From contig NZ_JXQD01000024.1 in assembly GCF_002100145.1 (NCBI RefSeq), positions 188,094 through 252,093 on the forward strand: DNA of 64,000 bases. The letters run 5' to 3'. Origin of the DNA: Vibrio sp. qd031. GTDB taxonomy: Bacteria; Pseudomonadota; Gammaproteobacteria; Enterobacterales; Vibrionaceae. Position 1 is the first letter of the stretch; each line of letters begins with the position of its first letter. Made by a program: the position numbers and the translations under genes. The notes under the pieces were generated by a model. That model was given only the letters and a program-made list of their open reading frames with translations, made no database searches and had not been told where the DNA came from. Of this stretch, positions 24,705 to 32,371 are shown piece after piece.

Positions 24705-24750
24705 GTACGCAATTAACGTATGGATGGCAAACTGTACGTAAATAACGTAG
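24705..24750. promoter_or_regulatory. higBA operators
   Basis: Two related palindromic sites, GTACGCAATTAACGTA (24705-24720) and GTACGTAAATAACGTAG (24734-24750), about three helical turns apart and just upstream of higB. They match the GTAC-N8-GTAC-type operators bound by HigA2. Confidence 0.7.
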
Positions 24751-24789
24751 CAATTGCATTTGGGAATGCGGCTCTGATCAGAGCTATAC

Positions 24790-25081
24790 GAATGACATGG
24801 ATTCCCCCTCCCGAGGATCTGCCACACTTATGTGGTACTTAACTACACCGGAGGTACCATGTATGATTATTCTTATTTCTGCGGTATTGACCTAGCTAAA
24901 AACCACTTTAGTCGTCATGCTGTTGACCAAAATGGTAAGGTCATTCTTCATAAATCAGTAACCCGCTCTAAACTACTGACTACCTTAGCAAATATGCCAC
25001 TCATGCGTATAGATGTTGAACCGTGTCGTGGTGCACATTATTGGGCAAGAACACTCAATAAACTGGGACACGATACCCGTA
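24790..25081 (+). mobile_element. IS110-family remnant, copy C
   Basis: AATGACATGGATTCCCCC start next to TATACG, then transposase from ATG 24859 (YDYSYFCGIDLAKNHFSRHA ... RTLNKLGHDTRT). Homology with copy B stops near 25081; the next ~80 nt (to 25159) match nothing I recognise. Confidence 0.8.
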
Positions 25082-25159
25082 CCAAAAGACATCATCATGT
25101 CGCACCATAGTCGGCAAATAGTTCTGTAAAAGATGATCATCACTATTAGTGAACGCCTG

Positions 25160-25377
25160 CAACGCCTACCCTTCAATTCTTGCTACTTGTCTTACAGCAC
25201 ACATTACCAAAGGGCTTACAACGTGTTCGAGACTACGGCTTTTTAAGAGGGCAAGCACGACATATCCTGAGCCGTATTCAATGGTTACTGGTTGGCGATA
25301 GCCTTCAAAAATTATTATTCACACTGGCAAAAAAGAGCAAAGCAGTACGTGCTTGTCCCTGCTGTCAGCATGAGATG
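25160..25377 (+). mobile_element. IS91-family remnant, copy 5, cut by IS3
   Basis: Carries transposase codons LLVLQHTLPKGLQRVRDYGF to KAVRACPCCQHEMG, and is then interrupted by the IS3-type element; the missing right end does not resume on the other side. Confidence 0.8.
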
Positions 25378-25416
25378 GGTAATCCCCCCATTAATAACAG
25401 CGCTTATTCGTAGAAT

Positions 25417-26241
25417 TTAGGCTGCAACTTTTAGTGGTGGATATCCTCCATTTGCTGAGTGTGGTCGTTGATAATTGTAAAACCACAGCCACTGGGTGGC
25501 ACGCTCTTGAACCTCTTCTATGCTATCGAACAAGTATTTGCTCACCAAGCCAAATCTCACTGTGCGATTGAAACGTTCGATATAGGCGTTTTGCTGTGGG
25601 TTACCAGGCTGAATATAATCAATCCTAATGTCATGATCTTTTGCCCATTTTATAAAAACGTGGCTGATGAATTCAGGCCCATTATCGCAACGAATAGCGA
25701 CAGGCTTTGAGCGCTGCTCAATTAGCTGATCGAGGATACGTGTTACTCGAGCTGCGGGCAGTGAAAAATCAGGCTCGGCTGCGAGTCCCTCGCGCTTGTA
25801 GTCATCAATAACATTGAACAGTCGATATTTTCGTCCATCTGATAACTGGTCATGCATGAAATCAACAGACCAAACTTGATTGGGCTTAATAGGCTCTTTG
25901 AGTGGCTCAGGCGTGTTTCTGTTCAGGCGACGCTTAGGTTTGATGCGTAGGTTTAACGATAACTCGCAATAGATTCGATACACACGCTTGTGATTCCATT
26001 TGTAACCTTTAACGTTGCGGAAATGGTGAAAGCACAACCCAAAGCCCCAGTCCGCACAGTCTTCGTTTTGACACAGCTCCACCAACAACCGAGCAATGCG
26101 CTCATTCTCAGGCTGGAGCTTCGACACATAACGATAGCATGTCTCACTGATTTGAAACCAACGGCAGGCCTGCCTGATACTGATGTGCTGCTTCGCCACT
26201 GAATGCTGAGCCATTAAACGACGCTCACAGGGCTTCACCAC
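25417..26241 (-). CDS. IS3-family transposase OrfB (DDE integrase domain)
   Basis: 274 codons. HTH_21-like N-terminal part (ISIRQACRWFQISETCYRYV), then the rve core with the three catalytic acids: VWSVDFMHDQL (D), AIRCDNGPEFISH (D) and NAYIERFNRTVRFG (E). C-terminal WLWFYNYQRPHSANGGYPPL is typical. Normally made as an OrfAB fusion by -1 frameshifting at AAAAAAG near 26250. All motifs intact, so the element may be active. Confidence 0.93.
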   Translation of the reverse strand: MVKPCERRLMAQHSVAKQHISIRQACRWFQISETCYRYVSKLQPENERIARLLVELCQNEDCADWGFGLCFHHFRNVKGYKWNHKRVYRIYCELSLNLRIKPKRRLNRNTPEPLKEPIKPNQVWSVDFMHDQLSDGRKYRLFNVIDDYKREGLAAEPDFSLPAARVTRILDQLIEQRSKPVAIRCDNGPEFISHVFIKWAKDHDIRIDYIQPGNPQQNAYIERFNRTVRFGLVSKYLFDSIEEVQERATQWLWFYNYQRPHSANGGYPPLKVAA

Positions 26242-26501
26242 TTTTTTGCCATAGCCTCAGAAATGACTTCTGCTTTTAAACGTTCCTCAGCATACATTTT
26301 CTTTAGCCGCCGATTTTCATCTTCCAGTTCTTTCATACGAGTCATGAGTGAGGCATCCATTCCACCGTATTTAGAGCGCCACTTATAGAATGTTGCGGTG
26401 CTCATTCCATGCTCTCGACAGAGCTCTTGGATGGGCGTTCCAGCCTCTGCCTGTTTTAAGATCGCTAAGATCTGACTGTCCGTGTAACGTGATTTTTTCA
26501 T
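26235..26501 (-). CDS. IS3-family transposase OrfA
   Basis: 88 residues: helix-turn-helix RYTDSQILAILKQAEAGTPI, ELCREHGMSTATFYKWRSKY, then a leucine-zipper-like coil LKELEDEN/RRLKKMYAEERL region for multimerisation. This is the IS407 subgroup pattern. It ends in the A6G motif (codons GCA AAA AAG TGG TGA) that directs the -1 frameshift into orfB. Confidence 0.93.
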   Translation of the reverse strand: MKKSRYTDSQILAILKQAEAGTPIQELCREHGMSTATFYKWRSKYGGMDASLMTRMKELEDENRRLKKMYAEERLKAEVISEAMAKKW

Positions 26502-26572
26502 GTTGAATCTCCTGTATTAACTATACGAGAAAATTCTACTTTTGCCTGCGGTTACTTTTCGGGAGGATTACC

Positions 26573-26650
26573 ATACCACCTTAAACACAAAACGCAACGC
26601 ATAGTAAAAATGCCACGCGTTGCGAATCACTCTTAAACAGTTTGTTAGAA
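26573..26650 (-). other. attC site of the HEPN cassette, truncated by IS3
   Basis: Minus strand CTAACAAACTGTTTAAGAG ... CGCAACGCGTGGCATTTTTA ... TATGCGTTGCGTTTTGTGTT, the 5' two thirds of a typical vibrio superintegron attC with the CAACGCGTGGC / GCGTTGCG arms. The R' end is missing because the IS3 element begins there. Confidence 0.8.
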
Positions 26651-27715
26651 ATTTGAGTGCGCATTCACTAAATCAATAAGCAGCAAATCAAGCAAGCTAG
26701 ACAACCATTTCACTTCTACTTCTTCTTTGGTATTCGAAGTTAGGCGAAAACTTGAGTCGACTTTCTCAGCATGAACAGACTTATTACGCACAAAATACAT
26801 ATACTTAATACACAAAGTTGCCGTTAGGTGTGAATTATTAAGTGTCTTGTTTTCAATATGATGATTGAGGTGTGCTTCTACATCGTTATAAAGACCTTTA
26901 TCTTTTAAGAACTTTTCTCGTACTGTCAAAGTACTCTGATTGATCTCAGCTAAACGATGATCCTCATTGGCAATGATAAAGTTCTTAAAATTTTCTGTTT
27001 GTTTTAAAGTGGCAAAGTTATTGTGAATAAACTTAACCCAACGAACTTTCTCTCTAATTCCAGTTGCCGTTAGTTTACTTACCACATCAAAAGTCAGAGG
27101 ATAAAGCTCAGGGTGATTTATCAAATGATTTCGAACAAACACCTGACGCTTGAACTCATTATCTTCATTTGAAACTTGTCGATACAGGGCATTGAAAGAC
27201 TTCCACTTCCTTTCAAAAGAGTCATAAGGACTCTCTGAGCAAAAGGACTTTACTAAATGAGTTAAGGCAATTAAATATGAATGCCCCTTTGGGCTTTCTT
27301 CGAAAATGACCTCTAATTCATTAGCTTCTAACTTTTTCAAAAGTGAAAGGTCATCATCACTTTCAACGATCTGATTAATATCGTTACTTTTAACAACTAA
27401 CTTGTCTTTAATGACAGTATCATAAATATAATTAGTTTGAATATTTGTGATTTTGTTAGCTTTCCCTACACAACAGTAGTAGTAGACCAATGATTTAATG
27501 ATTTGTGTATATAGGGCACTATTGTGGTTATCGAAGATCCCTTTGATATCAACCTTATTACTTCTATCAGCAACGATCTCGATTTTGTCATCGGTAATCG
27601 TCAGCTCGTCCTTGTAAGACTTAGAAAAAGGATAAGGAACCTTTCCAACAAATAGCGAATTCTTCTCTTCAGATGAGAACTCAATCGTAATTACATATCT
27701 ATGCTTTCTAGCCAT
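26645..27715 (-). CDS. HEPN-motif cassette protein, candidate RNase or defence factor
   Basis: 356 residues, not a family I can name. Near the C-terminus YMYFVRNKSVHAEKV gives R310-N-K-S-V-H315, the R-(N/D/H)-x3-H motif of HEPN ribonucleases, set between helices. Upstream, YDSFERKWKSFNALYRQVS is like the conserved helix of Apea-type HEPN proteins. The N-terminal ~150 residues are beta-rich and polar (RYVITIEFSSEEKNSLFVGK) and could be a sensor. No membrane segments. The gene is an intact cassette with attC sites on both sides. HEPN RNases act in toxin-antitoxin, abortive infection and restriction systems; an anti-phage role is inference from motif and location. AT-rich relative to the core genome. 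Confidence 0.65.
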   Translation of the reverse strand: MARKHRYVITIEFSSEEKNSLFVGKVPYPFSKSYKDELTITDDKIEIVADRSNKVDIKGIFDNHNSALYTQIIKSLVYYYCCVGKANKITNIQTNYIYDTVIKDKLVVKSNDINQIVESDDDLSLLKKLEANELEVIFEESPKGHSYLIALTHLVKSFCSESPYDSFERKWKSFNALYRQVSNEDNEFKRQVFVRNHLINHPELYPLTFDVVSKLTATGIREKVRWVKFIHNNFATLKQTENFKNFIIANEDHRLAEINQSTLTVREKFLKDKGLYNDVEAHLNHHIENKTLNNSHLTATLCIKYMYFVRNKSVHAEKVDSSFRLTSNTKEEVEVKWLSSLLDLLLIDLVNAHSNF

Positions 27716-27740
27716 TTACACCATATTCCAAATAAAATTT

Positions 27741-27836
27741 CTAACGCCTACTTAAGCGGACAAAAATTGTTGGCTATAATTGTGTAGCGGAGCGAAACAG
27801 CCAACTGTTTTTGTTCCGTTTAAAGTTCTTGTTAGC
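27741..27836 (-). other. attC site between HEPN and GNAT cassettes
   Basis: Minus strand GCTAACAAGAACTTTAAACGG ... CCGCTTAAGTAGGCGTTAG. The arms AACGGAACAAAAACAGTTGGCTG and ATAGCCAACAATTTTTGTCCGCTT pair over most of their length with unpaired bases, the classic attC fold, 96 nt. Confidence 0.85.
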
Positions 27837-27843
27837 TGTATTT

Positions 27844-28287
27844 CTATAAATCCTGCCACCTTTCCCGAACCTTAGTGTCTATACAGAGGCTGTACTCGAA
27901 ACCTAGATCGCTTTCTCGAGTAACTACGAAGCCTAATTTCTTATGAAAATTATTAGACAGTTTATTATTTCGATATACGTTGCTAATTAATTTTTCAACT
28001 TTTTGAGCTGTGATGAAGTTCTTTAACTGAGAGAAGAGAGATAGAAACACAACTTTATTTCGGTAGTCTGGATGAACCACAAACATTGGAATAAACCATG
28101 CTGCATCGTTTAATTGTCGTAAGGTAAAGTATCCTTGAAGAACCCCTGATTTACGACATTCAAACAGCAAGCCCGATTCTTTAGCAACTTGCAACGACGC
28201 TTGATAATGACTCACATCGATTGGCTTTCCTGCCTCATTCGATAGATCTGAGAGTGTAAGTAGATCTAATTCAATGTACTCGTCCAT
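27844..28287 (-). CDS. GNAT-type acetyltransferase cassette
   Basis: 147 residues. AAWFIPMFVVHPDYRNKVVF contains the beta4/alpha3 acetyl-CoA region (normally Q/RxxGxG/A, here poorly conserved) and NNKLSNNFHKKLGFVVTRES the final GNAT motif. Stands between two attC sites and reads with the array. Because the pyrophosphate loop is weak, activity is uncertain; substrate unknown. Confidence 0.7.
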   Translation of the reverse strand: MDEYIELDLLTLSDLSNEAGKPIDVSHYQASLQVAKESGLLFECRKSGVLQGYFTLRQLNDAAWFIPMFVVHPDYRNKVVFLSLFSQLKNFITAQKVEKLISNVYRNNKLSNNFHKKLGFVVTRESDLGFEYSLCIDTKVRERWQDL

Positions 28288-28311
28288 GTGTCCTCGTAAT
28301 ACTTTTTACAG

Positions 28312-28437
28312 CTAACGCCTTGCTAACAAGCGACAACGCGATGCCACTTAACTTGAATATTGTGCCATAAACAAGGGGCTGAAATTGCGACTGAAGTCGC
28401 CAAGCGTTAGGAGTCTTTGTTAAGCAACTTGTTAGGC
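28312..28437 (-). other. attC site between two GNAT cassettes
   Basis: Minus strand starts GCCTAACAAGTTGC and ends GCTTGTTAGCAAGGCGTTAGC, 126 nt, with internal CGACTTCAGTCG and further partial pairing. Classic vibrio attC; the upstream GNAT's stop codon lies inside it. Confidence 0.85.
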
Positions 28438-28925
28438 ATTTGTTCAAGTTGCCAATAGCCTACAGAAATTTCACGCTCAAACTTAAAACCTATATTGCTA
28501 AACTCACCAACTTTGTTGAAGCCCAATGATTCGTGCAACGCGATACTCGATGGATTGGGTAGGGCAATGACGCCCATAACATTTCTGATTTCTTGTTTAT
28601 ATAAGCGATTAAGTAAGTTTGTATATAGTCTACGCCCATTGCCTTTACCTGAAGCTTGAGGGTCTAGATAAATTGTTGATTCAACAGTAAAACGATAGGC
28701 TGTTCGAGAATTCCAAGGGCTGGCATAGGCGTAGCCGATGATCTTACTATCACCCTCTAACACTATCCACGGAAACCCAGAACCTAACAGAGTTTCAATG
28801 CGTTCTTTCATTTGGTTAACTGAAACTGTGGACTCTTCAAAGGTGATCGTGGATTCAGTTATATAGTGATTGTAGATATTAGCTATTTCATTAGCGTCTG
28901 ATATCTCAGCAATTCTAATTTTCAT
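28407..28925 (-). CDS. Phosphinothricin-acetyltransferase-like GNAT cassette
   Basis: 172 residues with the Pat/Bar-type pattern: IRIAEISDANEIANIYNHYI, AYASPWNSRTAYRFTVESTI, IYLDPQASGKGNGRRLYTNL (acetyl-CoA loop GKGNGR) and LPNPSSIALHESLGFNKVGE. Such enzymes acetylate phosphinothricin, methionine sulfoximine or related amino acids. Ends inside its attC. The core GTTAGGC lies just upstream of the start (28940), so this is the rightmost complete cassette of the array. Confidence 0.88.
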   Translation of the reverse strand: MKIRIAEISDANEIANIYNHYITESTITFEESTVSVNQMKERIETLLGSGFPWIVLEGDSKIIGYAYASPWNSRTAYRFTVESTIYLDPQASGKGNGRRLYTNLLNRLYKQEIRNVMGVIALPNPSSIALHESLGFNKVGEFSNIGFKFEREISVGYWQLEQMPNKLLNKDS

Positions 28926-28939
28926 ACACCATCCTTGAT

Positions 28940-29035
28940 GCCTAACAGCTTATTAGTGGGAACGCCGACTAACTCTGATTCCCGCTTTGCAGTCACGTCG
29001 CTTCCTATTAACTCCAACACTAACATTTTAAGGGC
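28940..29035 (-). other. Partial attC or array boundary
   Basis: Minus strand ends ...CACTAATAAGCTGTTAGGC just before the Pat-like gene, an R' core with part of an attC arm (CGGGAATCAGAGTTAGTCGGCG). The opposite arm is not clear, so this may be the degraded end of the array. Confidence 0.5.
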
Positions 29036-29194
29036 ATGAAAAATAAGAGTAAACGCAACTTACTGCAATATTTTCGAGAACTATCGCATGGAAAATCAGT
29101 CGCGACTGATTTTCCATTCGATATGCCACCAGCTGCCTATATGGCACTTAACAATACATCGTTAGGAAAACTTTGGTCAAACGTTCTGCGATGA
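29036..29194 (+). CDS. Possible 52-residue protein containing a 30-bp palindrome
   Basis: ATG 29036 with AAGGG close upstream opens a frame whose product (KNKSKRNLLQYFRELSHGKS, VATDFPFDMPPAAYMALNNT, SLGKLWSNVLR) has normal composition, but no family is recognised. The DNA palindrome at 29088-29117 lies within it. Could be a truncated cassette gene. The remainder of 29195-29398 shows nothing. Confidence 0.3.
   Translation: MKNKSKRNLLQYFRELSHGKSVATDFPFDMPPAAYMALNNTSLGKLWSNVLR
29088..29117. repeat. Perfect 30-bp palindrome
   Basis: ATGGAAAATCAGTCG followed immediately by its exact reverse complement, no loop. It lacks a T tract, so it is not an obvious terminator; it could be a protein-binding site or a cruciform-prone scar at the array edge. 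Confidence 0.8.
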
Positions 29195-29398
29195 CGTTAA
29201 GGACTAGATTGCACTAAATGGAAATGAGGTTGCAACGCGCTTTCACGTCAAGGATATTGGAATATTAAAGTAGATGAAAAACCACACGCCATTGCCAAAA
29301 AACAATCTACATGTATTGGAAATAAATTACGATGGTTCGCAAGCCTAGTATTAGGTTTGGTTCAGTATAGAAAGGTGTGCTTTTAGTAAAAGCTAGAT

Positions 29399-29506
29399 GG
29401 GTGAAGGCCCCAGCCACATCCCGGCACACAAGTCGCCCGCCTTGGCTGCTTCCTTCCGGACCTGACCAGGTAAACGAGGTATTGTTGCGGGAGGACCAGG
29501 GCCCTC
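29399..29506 (-). ncRNA. ffs: Signal recognition particle 4.5S RNA
   Basis: The minus strand carries the universally conserved SRP domain IV: CAGGTCAGGTCCGGAAGGAA then GCAGCCAAGG, flanked by pairing ends GAGGGCCC... and ...GGGGCCTTCACCC. About 108 nt, like E. coli 4.5S RNA, which binds Ffh for co-translational membrane targeting. Ends inferred by comparison with E. coli. Confidence 0.97.
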
Positions 29507-29541
29507 ATAGAGGTCTTGACTTTCTCATCAAGAGCGAGGGG

Positions 29542-29570
29542 ATTATCTGCTATCCCCTGCTCTATTGCAA
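29542..29570 (-). promoter_or_regulatory. ffs promoter
   Basis: Minus strand TTGCAA - 17 nt - GATAAT. Transcription would begin ~30 nt before the mature RNA, leaving a short 5' precursor for processing as in E. coli. Confidence 0.6.
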
Positions 29571-29629
29571 CTAAATGATGAGTGAATTTGTTTCGTCGCT
29601 AACTGTTTGCGCGAAAAGTGCACGAACCG

Positions 29630-30388
29630 TTAATCGCTCAGGCGCAAAATGTAGTCACATATCCATGCTGCGGCGAGTGTGACCATCCAAATCAGTAGGA
29701 TGAGACTGCTGCTGGCAATGTCTTGCGCGCTAATAAAGGTGGAGAATGCCACTGTCGGCAATGTCCAACTAAGCAATGTAGACCATTTGATTTTTGACTC
29801 GCCGGGTTGTTGCTTGCGAGATGGGAAGGTCGATACCGAATGGATCATCGCCACCAGCGATAAAGCCACCAACAGTGCGACGCCTTCGCCTTGGGTCAGT
29901 AAAATCCCACCAAATGCCAGCGCCCACCAGTGCCTGCTATCGCCGTATGTGGCTTTGTCTTGTTTTGCTTGTCGGGAGGATAACCATACCATGGTTACAG
30001 CGGCAATTTGCATTAAGGTAGCGTACATCGCACCCGAGATGGTCCCTGTCCATTGGCAATAAAGGACGGCACTTTCCATGATGAGCATGGTGATGATTAA
30101 CCAAGAGCGAGCGACCCAGGTGCTGCGCTTGCAAAAAGCGACCAGCAACAACGGGAACAGTATCCAAGTACTGATAGAAAGTTCTACCGGCTGAACCGAG
30201 ACTGTGAGACCATAAAACAGCAGTGCAGTCGCCAGTAACACATTCGATTTTGAGACCGAACTCATTAGCCAGATAATGGGTATTATAAAGGTCAATAGTG
30301 GTAGGTCGCCGCCACTCACTTGCAGTGCGCGCGCGCATATTATCGACAAACCAGCAGTGACGAAGAATTGGAGCGTTGTCAAAAGCAT
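29630..30388 (-). CDS. Polytopic membrane protein of unknown function
   Basis: 252 residues from ATG 30388, fixed by AAGGAGG eight nt upstream. About eight or nine hydrophobic helices (LLTTLQFFVTAGLSIICARA, DLPLLTFIIPIIWLMSSV, LLVALSLVAMIHSV, SSLILLIWMVTLAAAWICDY) with few charged residues. I do not recognise the family. It lies between ffs and the divergent atl gene, with which it shares a ~70-nt promoter region. Confidence 0.75.
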   Translation of the reverse strand: MLLTTLQFFVTAGLSIICARALQVSGGDLPLLTFIIPIIWLMSSVSKSNVLLATALLFYGLTVSVQPVELSISTWILFPLLLVAFCKRSTWVARSWLIITMLIMESAVLYCQWTGTISGAMYATLMQIAAVTMVWLSSRQAKQDKATYGDSRHWWALAFGGILLTQGEGVALLVALSLVAMIHSVSTFPSRKQQPGESKIKWSTLLSWTLPTVAFSTFISAQDIASSSLILLIWMVTLAAAWICDYILRLSD

Positions 30389-30459
30389 AACTGCCTCCTT
30401 ATAGTTATTGTTTGATGTTTGTAGCTCGTTTTCCATTATTTTGTAACAACTTGTACAGT

Positions 30460-30762
30460 ATGAATGATTTTGACATGCAAATCTTTGCGGTAATTCACCA
30501 AATACCATACGGAAAGGTCTCAACTTATGGAGACATCGCACATTTTGGAGGTTTTAAGGGATATGCGCGCCAAGTTGGTCGCTTGCTCAAAAATCTACCA
30601 GAAGGCTCGACTTTGCCTTGGCACAGAGTCATTAATGGTAAAGGTGAAATATCGCTAAAGGGTGAGGATTACCAACGGCAACGTGAAAAACTAGAAGTGG
30701 AAGGGGTAATTTTTAACCAACAGGGGAGAATTTCGCTTAAACGTTATCGGTGGCAAGGGTAG
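30460..30762 (+). CDS. atl: Alkyltransferase-like protein (ATL, MGMT family)
   Basis: 100 residues from ATG 30460; the in-frame ATG sixteen codons upstream falls in the promoter region. Matches the C-terminal domain of O6-alkylguanine-DNA alkyltransferase: IHQIPYGKVSTYGDIAHFGG, RQVGRLLKNLP. The active-site motif PCHR is LPWHRVI: Trp replaces the acceptor Cys, the defining change of ATLs, which bind O6-alkylguanine and pass it to nucleotide excision repair. Thus a damage sensor, not a repair methyltransferase. Confidence 0.92.
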   Translation: MNDFDMQIFAVIHQIPYGKVSTYGDIAHFGGFKGYARQVGRLLKNLPEGSTLPWHRVINGKGEISLKGEDYQRQREKLEVEGVIFNQQGRISLKRYRWQG

Positions 30763-30787
30763 TAGGCACTCTCGCCACCATAAATAG

Positions 30788-31225
30788 TTATTTCGCGCTT
30801 TTAAGGATCGCCTCCACGTAATCCGTGGATTCTGGATCGTTAATGACGCCTATATGATAGTCGTTAATAAACAGCAGACGCTCGCCATCGACAATCTTTA
30901 TCCTCAAACCATAGCGATGATTGTCAATAATCTGCTCGCTGTCGTAAGGTAAGGTAAAAGCCAGTGGCACTTGCTTACCGAGGGTTGGCAGTTCAACTTC
31001 CGAGAGTACTTTTGCGGGCGCATCGGCCAATGAGACGTCTTCAAGCTTGACGTTCAATACTGCGGTATCGGGTAAGGCAATGCGTTCGCGATACATGACT
31101 TTGCCAGAAATAACGGACTGTTCACGGCTTGCACCCTTATCCATCGCTTGCATCTCATTAGATTGGCAACCACTTAACCCAATGGCCATAACACCAAGAC
31201 CTATACTCATCCATCGCTTAATCAC
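30788..31225 (-). CDS. YbaY-family lipoprotein
   Basis: 145 residues from GTG 31225 (GGAGAG upstream). Signal peptide KRWMSIGLGVMAIGLSGC ends in the lipobox LSGC, so Cys is lipidated; the next residues QSNE suggest outer-membrane sorting. The mature part (ISGKVMYRERIALPDTAVLN, VPLAFTLPYDSEQIIDNHRY, LRIKIVDGERLLFINDYHI) is the YbaY/YscW-type beta-sandwich. Function poorly known; pilotin-like or envelope glycolipid roles are suggested for relatives. Convergent with atl. Confidence 0.9.
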   Translation of the reverse strand: MIKRWMSIGLGVMAIGLSGCQSNEMQAMDKGASREQSVISGKVMYRERIALPDTAVLNVKLEDVSLADAPAKVLSEVELPTLGKQVPLAFTLPYDSEQIIDNHRYGLRIKIVDGERLLFINDYHIGVINDPESTDYVEAILKSAK

Positions 31226-31334
31226 TGTACCACTCTCCCACAAAATTGGTCGCTAAACGTCATTCCAGTATAGTGTTCACTTGTAAGTCTGTCTGCTTCC
31301 TAGTATTTTTTAACCGTAACTTGACGGAGGTCAG

Positions 31335-32201
31335 ATGAGCAAACCATTAACCGAACTGCTGGATCTTTTGCAGCTAGAAAAGATTGAAGACAAATTGTTT
31401 CGCGGAAACAGCGAACATTTGGGCTTGCCACAAGTGTATGGTGGACAAGTGCTTGGACAAGCACTTTCTGCGGCGCGCTATACCGTGCCGAGCGATCGCT
31501 TTGTCCACTCCTTCCACTCGTATTTTTTATACCCAGGTGACGCGAGCAAACCGATCATCTATGACGTTGAAAACTTACGTGACGGCGGCAGCTTTAGTAC
31601 GCGTAGAGTCAAAGCCATCCAGAATGGCCGCTCAATCTTCTACCTGACGGCCTCTTATCACGGCGAAAAAGAAGGATTTAGTCACCAAAACACAATGCCT
31701 GATGTACCTGGGCCAGACACACTGAAATCGGAAGGCGAGCTTGCGGCGCAAATAGCGCACTTGCTTCCAGAAAGTGTGACCCGAGTGTTTGGTGGTGAAA
31801 AGCCCATTATTGTTAAGCCGGTTACGGTGATCAACCCGCTTAAACCTCGAGAAGCCGAGCCCAAGCAATACTTGTGGATCAAAGCCAATGGTGACTTGCC
31901 ACAAAATCAGCTGATCCATCAATACTTGCTGGCGTATGCCTCAGACTGGGGATTTTTGGTCACTGCATTGCATCCGCATAAAGTGACGTTGATGACCCCT
32001 AAATTCCAAGTCGCGACGATCGACCATTCGATGTGGTTCCACCGCCCATTCAAGTTTGACGACTGGTTGCTGTATTCCATTGAAAGCCCCACTGCAGGTA
32101 ATGAACGTGGGTTAGTCCGTGGAGAAATATTTAATCAAAGTGGTGAATTAGTCGCTACAGCGGTCCAAGAAGGCGTGATGCGATTTGCTCCGTCGAAGTA
32201 A
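31335..32201 (+). CDS. tesB: Acyl-CoA thioesterase II
   Basis: 288 residues, the normal TesB length, with two hot-dog domains: [55 protein letters not shown], then [20 protein letters not shown] and [20 protein letters not shown]. The conserved Asp (FKFDDW), Thr/Ser and Gln (VQEGVM) active-site residues are present. Hydrolyses medium- and long-chain acyl-CoAs. GGAGG upstream of ATG; monocistronic with its own terminator. Confidence 0.96.
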   Translation: MSKPLTELLDLLQLEKIEDKLFRGNSEHLGLPQVYGGQVLGQALSAARYTVPSDRFVHSFHSYFLYPGDASKPIIYDVENLRDGGSFSTRRVKAIQNGRSIFYLTASYHGEKEGFSHQNTMPDVPGPDTLKSEGELAAQIAHLLPESVTRVFGGEKPIIVKPVTVINPLKPREAEPKQYLWIKANGDLPQNQLIHQYLLAYASDWGFLVTALHPHKVTLMTPKFQVATIDHSMWFHRPFKFDDWLLYSIESPTAGNERGLVRGEIFNQSGELVATAVQEGVMRFAPSK

Positions 32202-32221
32202 CCTAATAACTTTACGCTTAT

Positions 32222-32243
32222 AAGGGCCGCATGGCCCTTTTTT
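32222..32243 (+). terminator. tesB terminator
   Basis: AAGGGCC-gcat-GGCCCTT followed by TTTT: 7-bp stem, 20 nt after the tesB stop. Confidence 0.88.
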
Positions 32244-32371
32244 CATTTTGTTATTTGCAACAATGAGTTAGCAGGCTAGACTAAACCCATAAACGGGCAA
32301 AAAACACCCTAGTTGTAACCTACTTATTCTCAGTTTAATACGGCCGAATTTCACGGCACAAGGATGACTCT

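Larger units (their letters stand above)
25378..26572 (-). mobile_element. IS3-family (IS407-like) insertion sequence
   Basis: About 1.2 kb with imperfect terminal inverted repeats: left GGTAATCCCCCCATTAATAA, right (complement) GGTAATCCTCCCGAAAAGTA, both followed by GTAGAATTT some 30 nt inside. Two overlapping frames orfA and orfB with an A6G slippery stretch. It interrupts an IS91 fragment on the left and an attC on the right. No target duplication is evident, so a deletion may have followed insertion. Confidence 0.9.
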
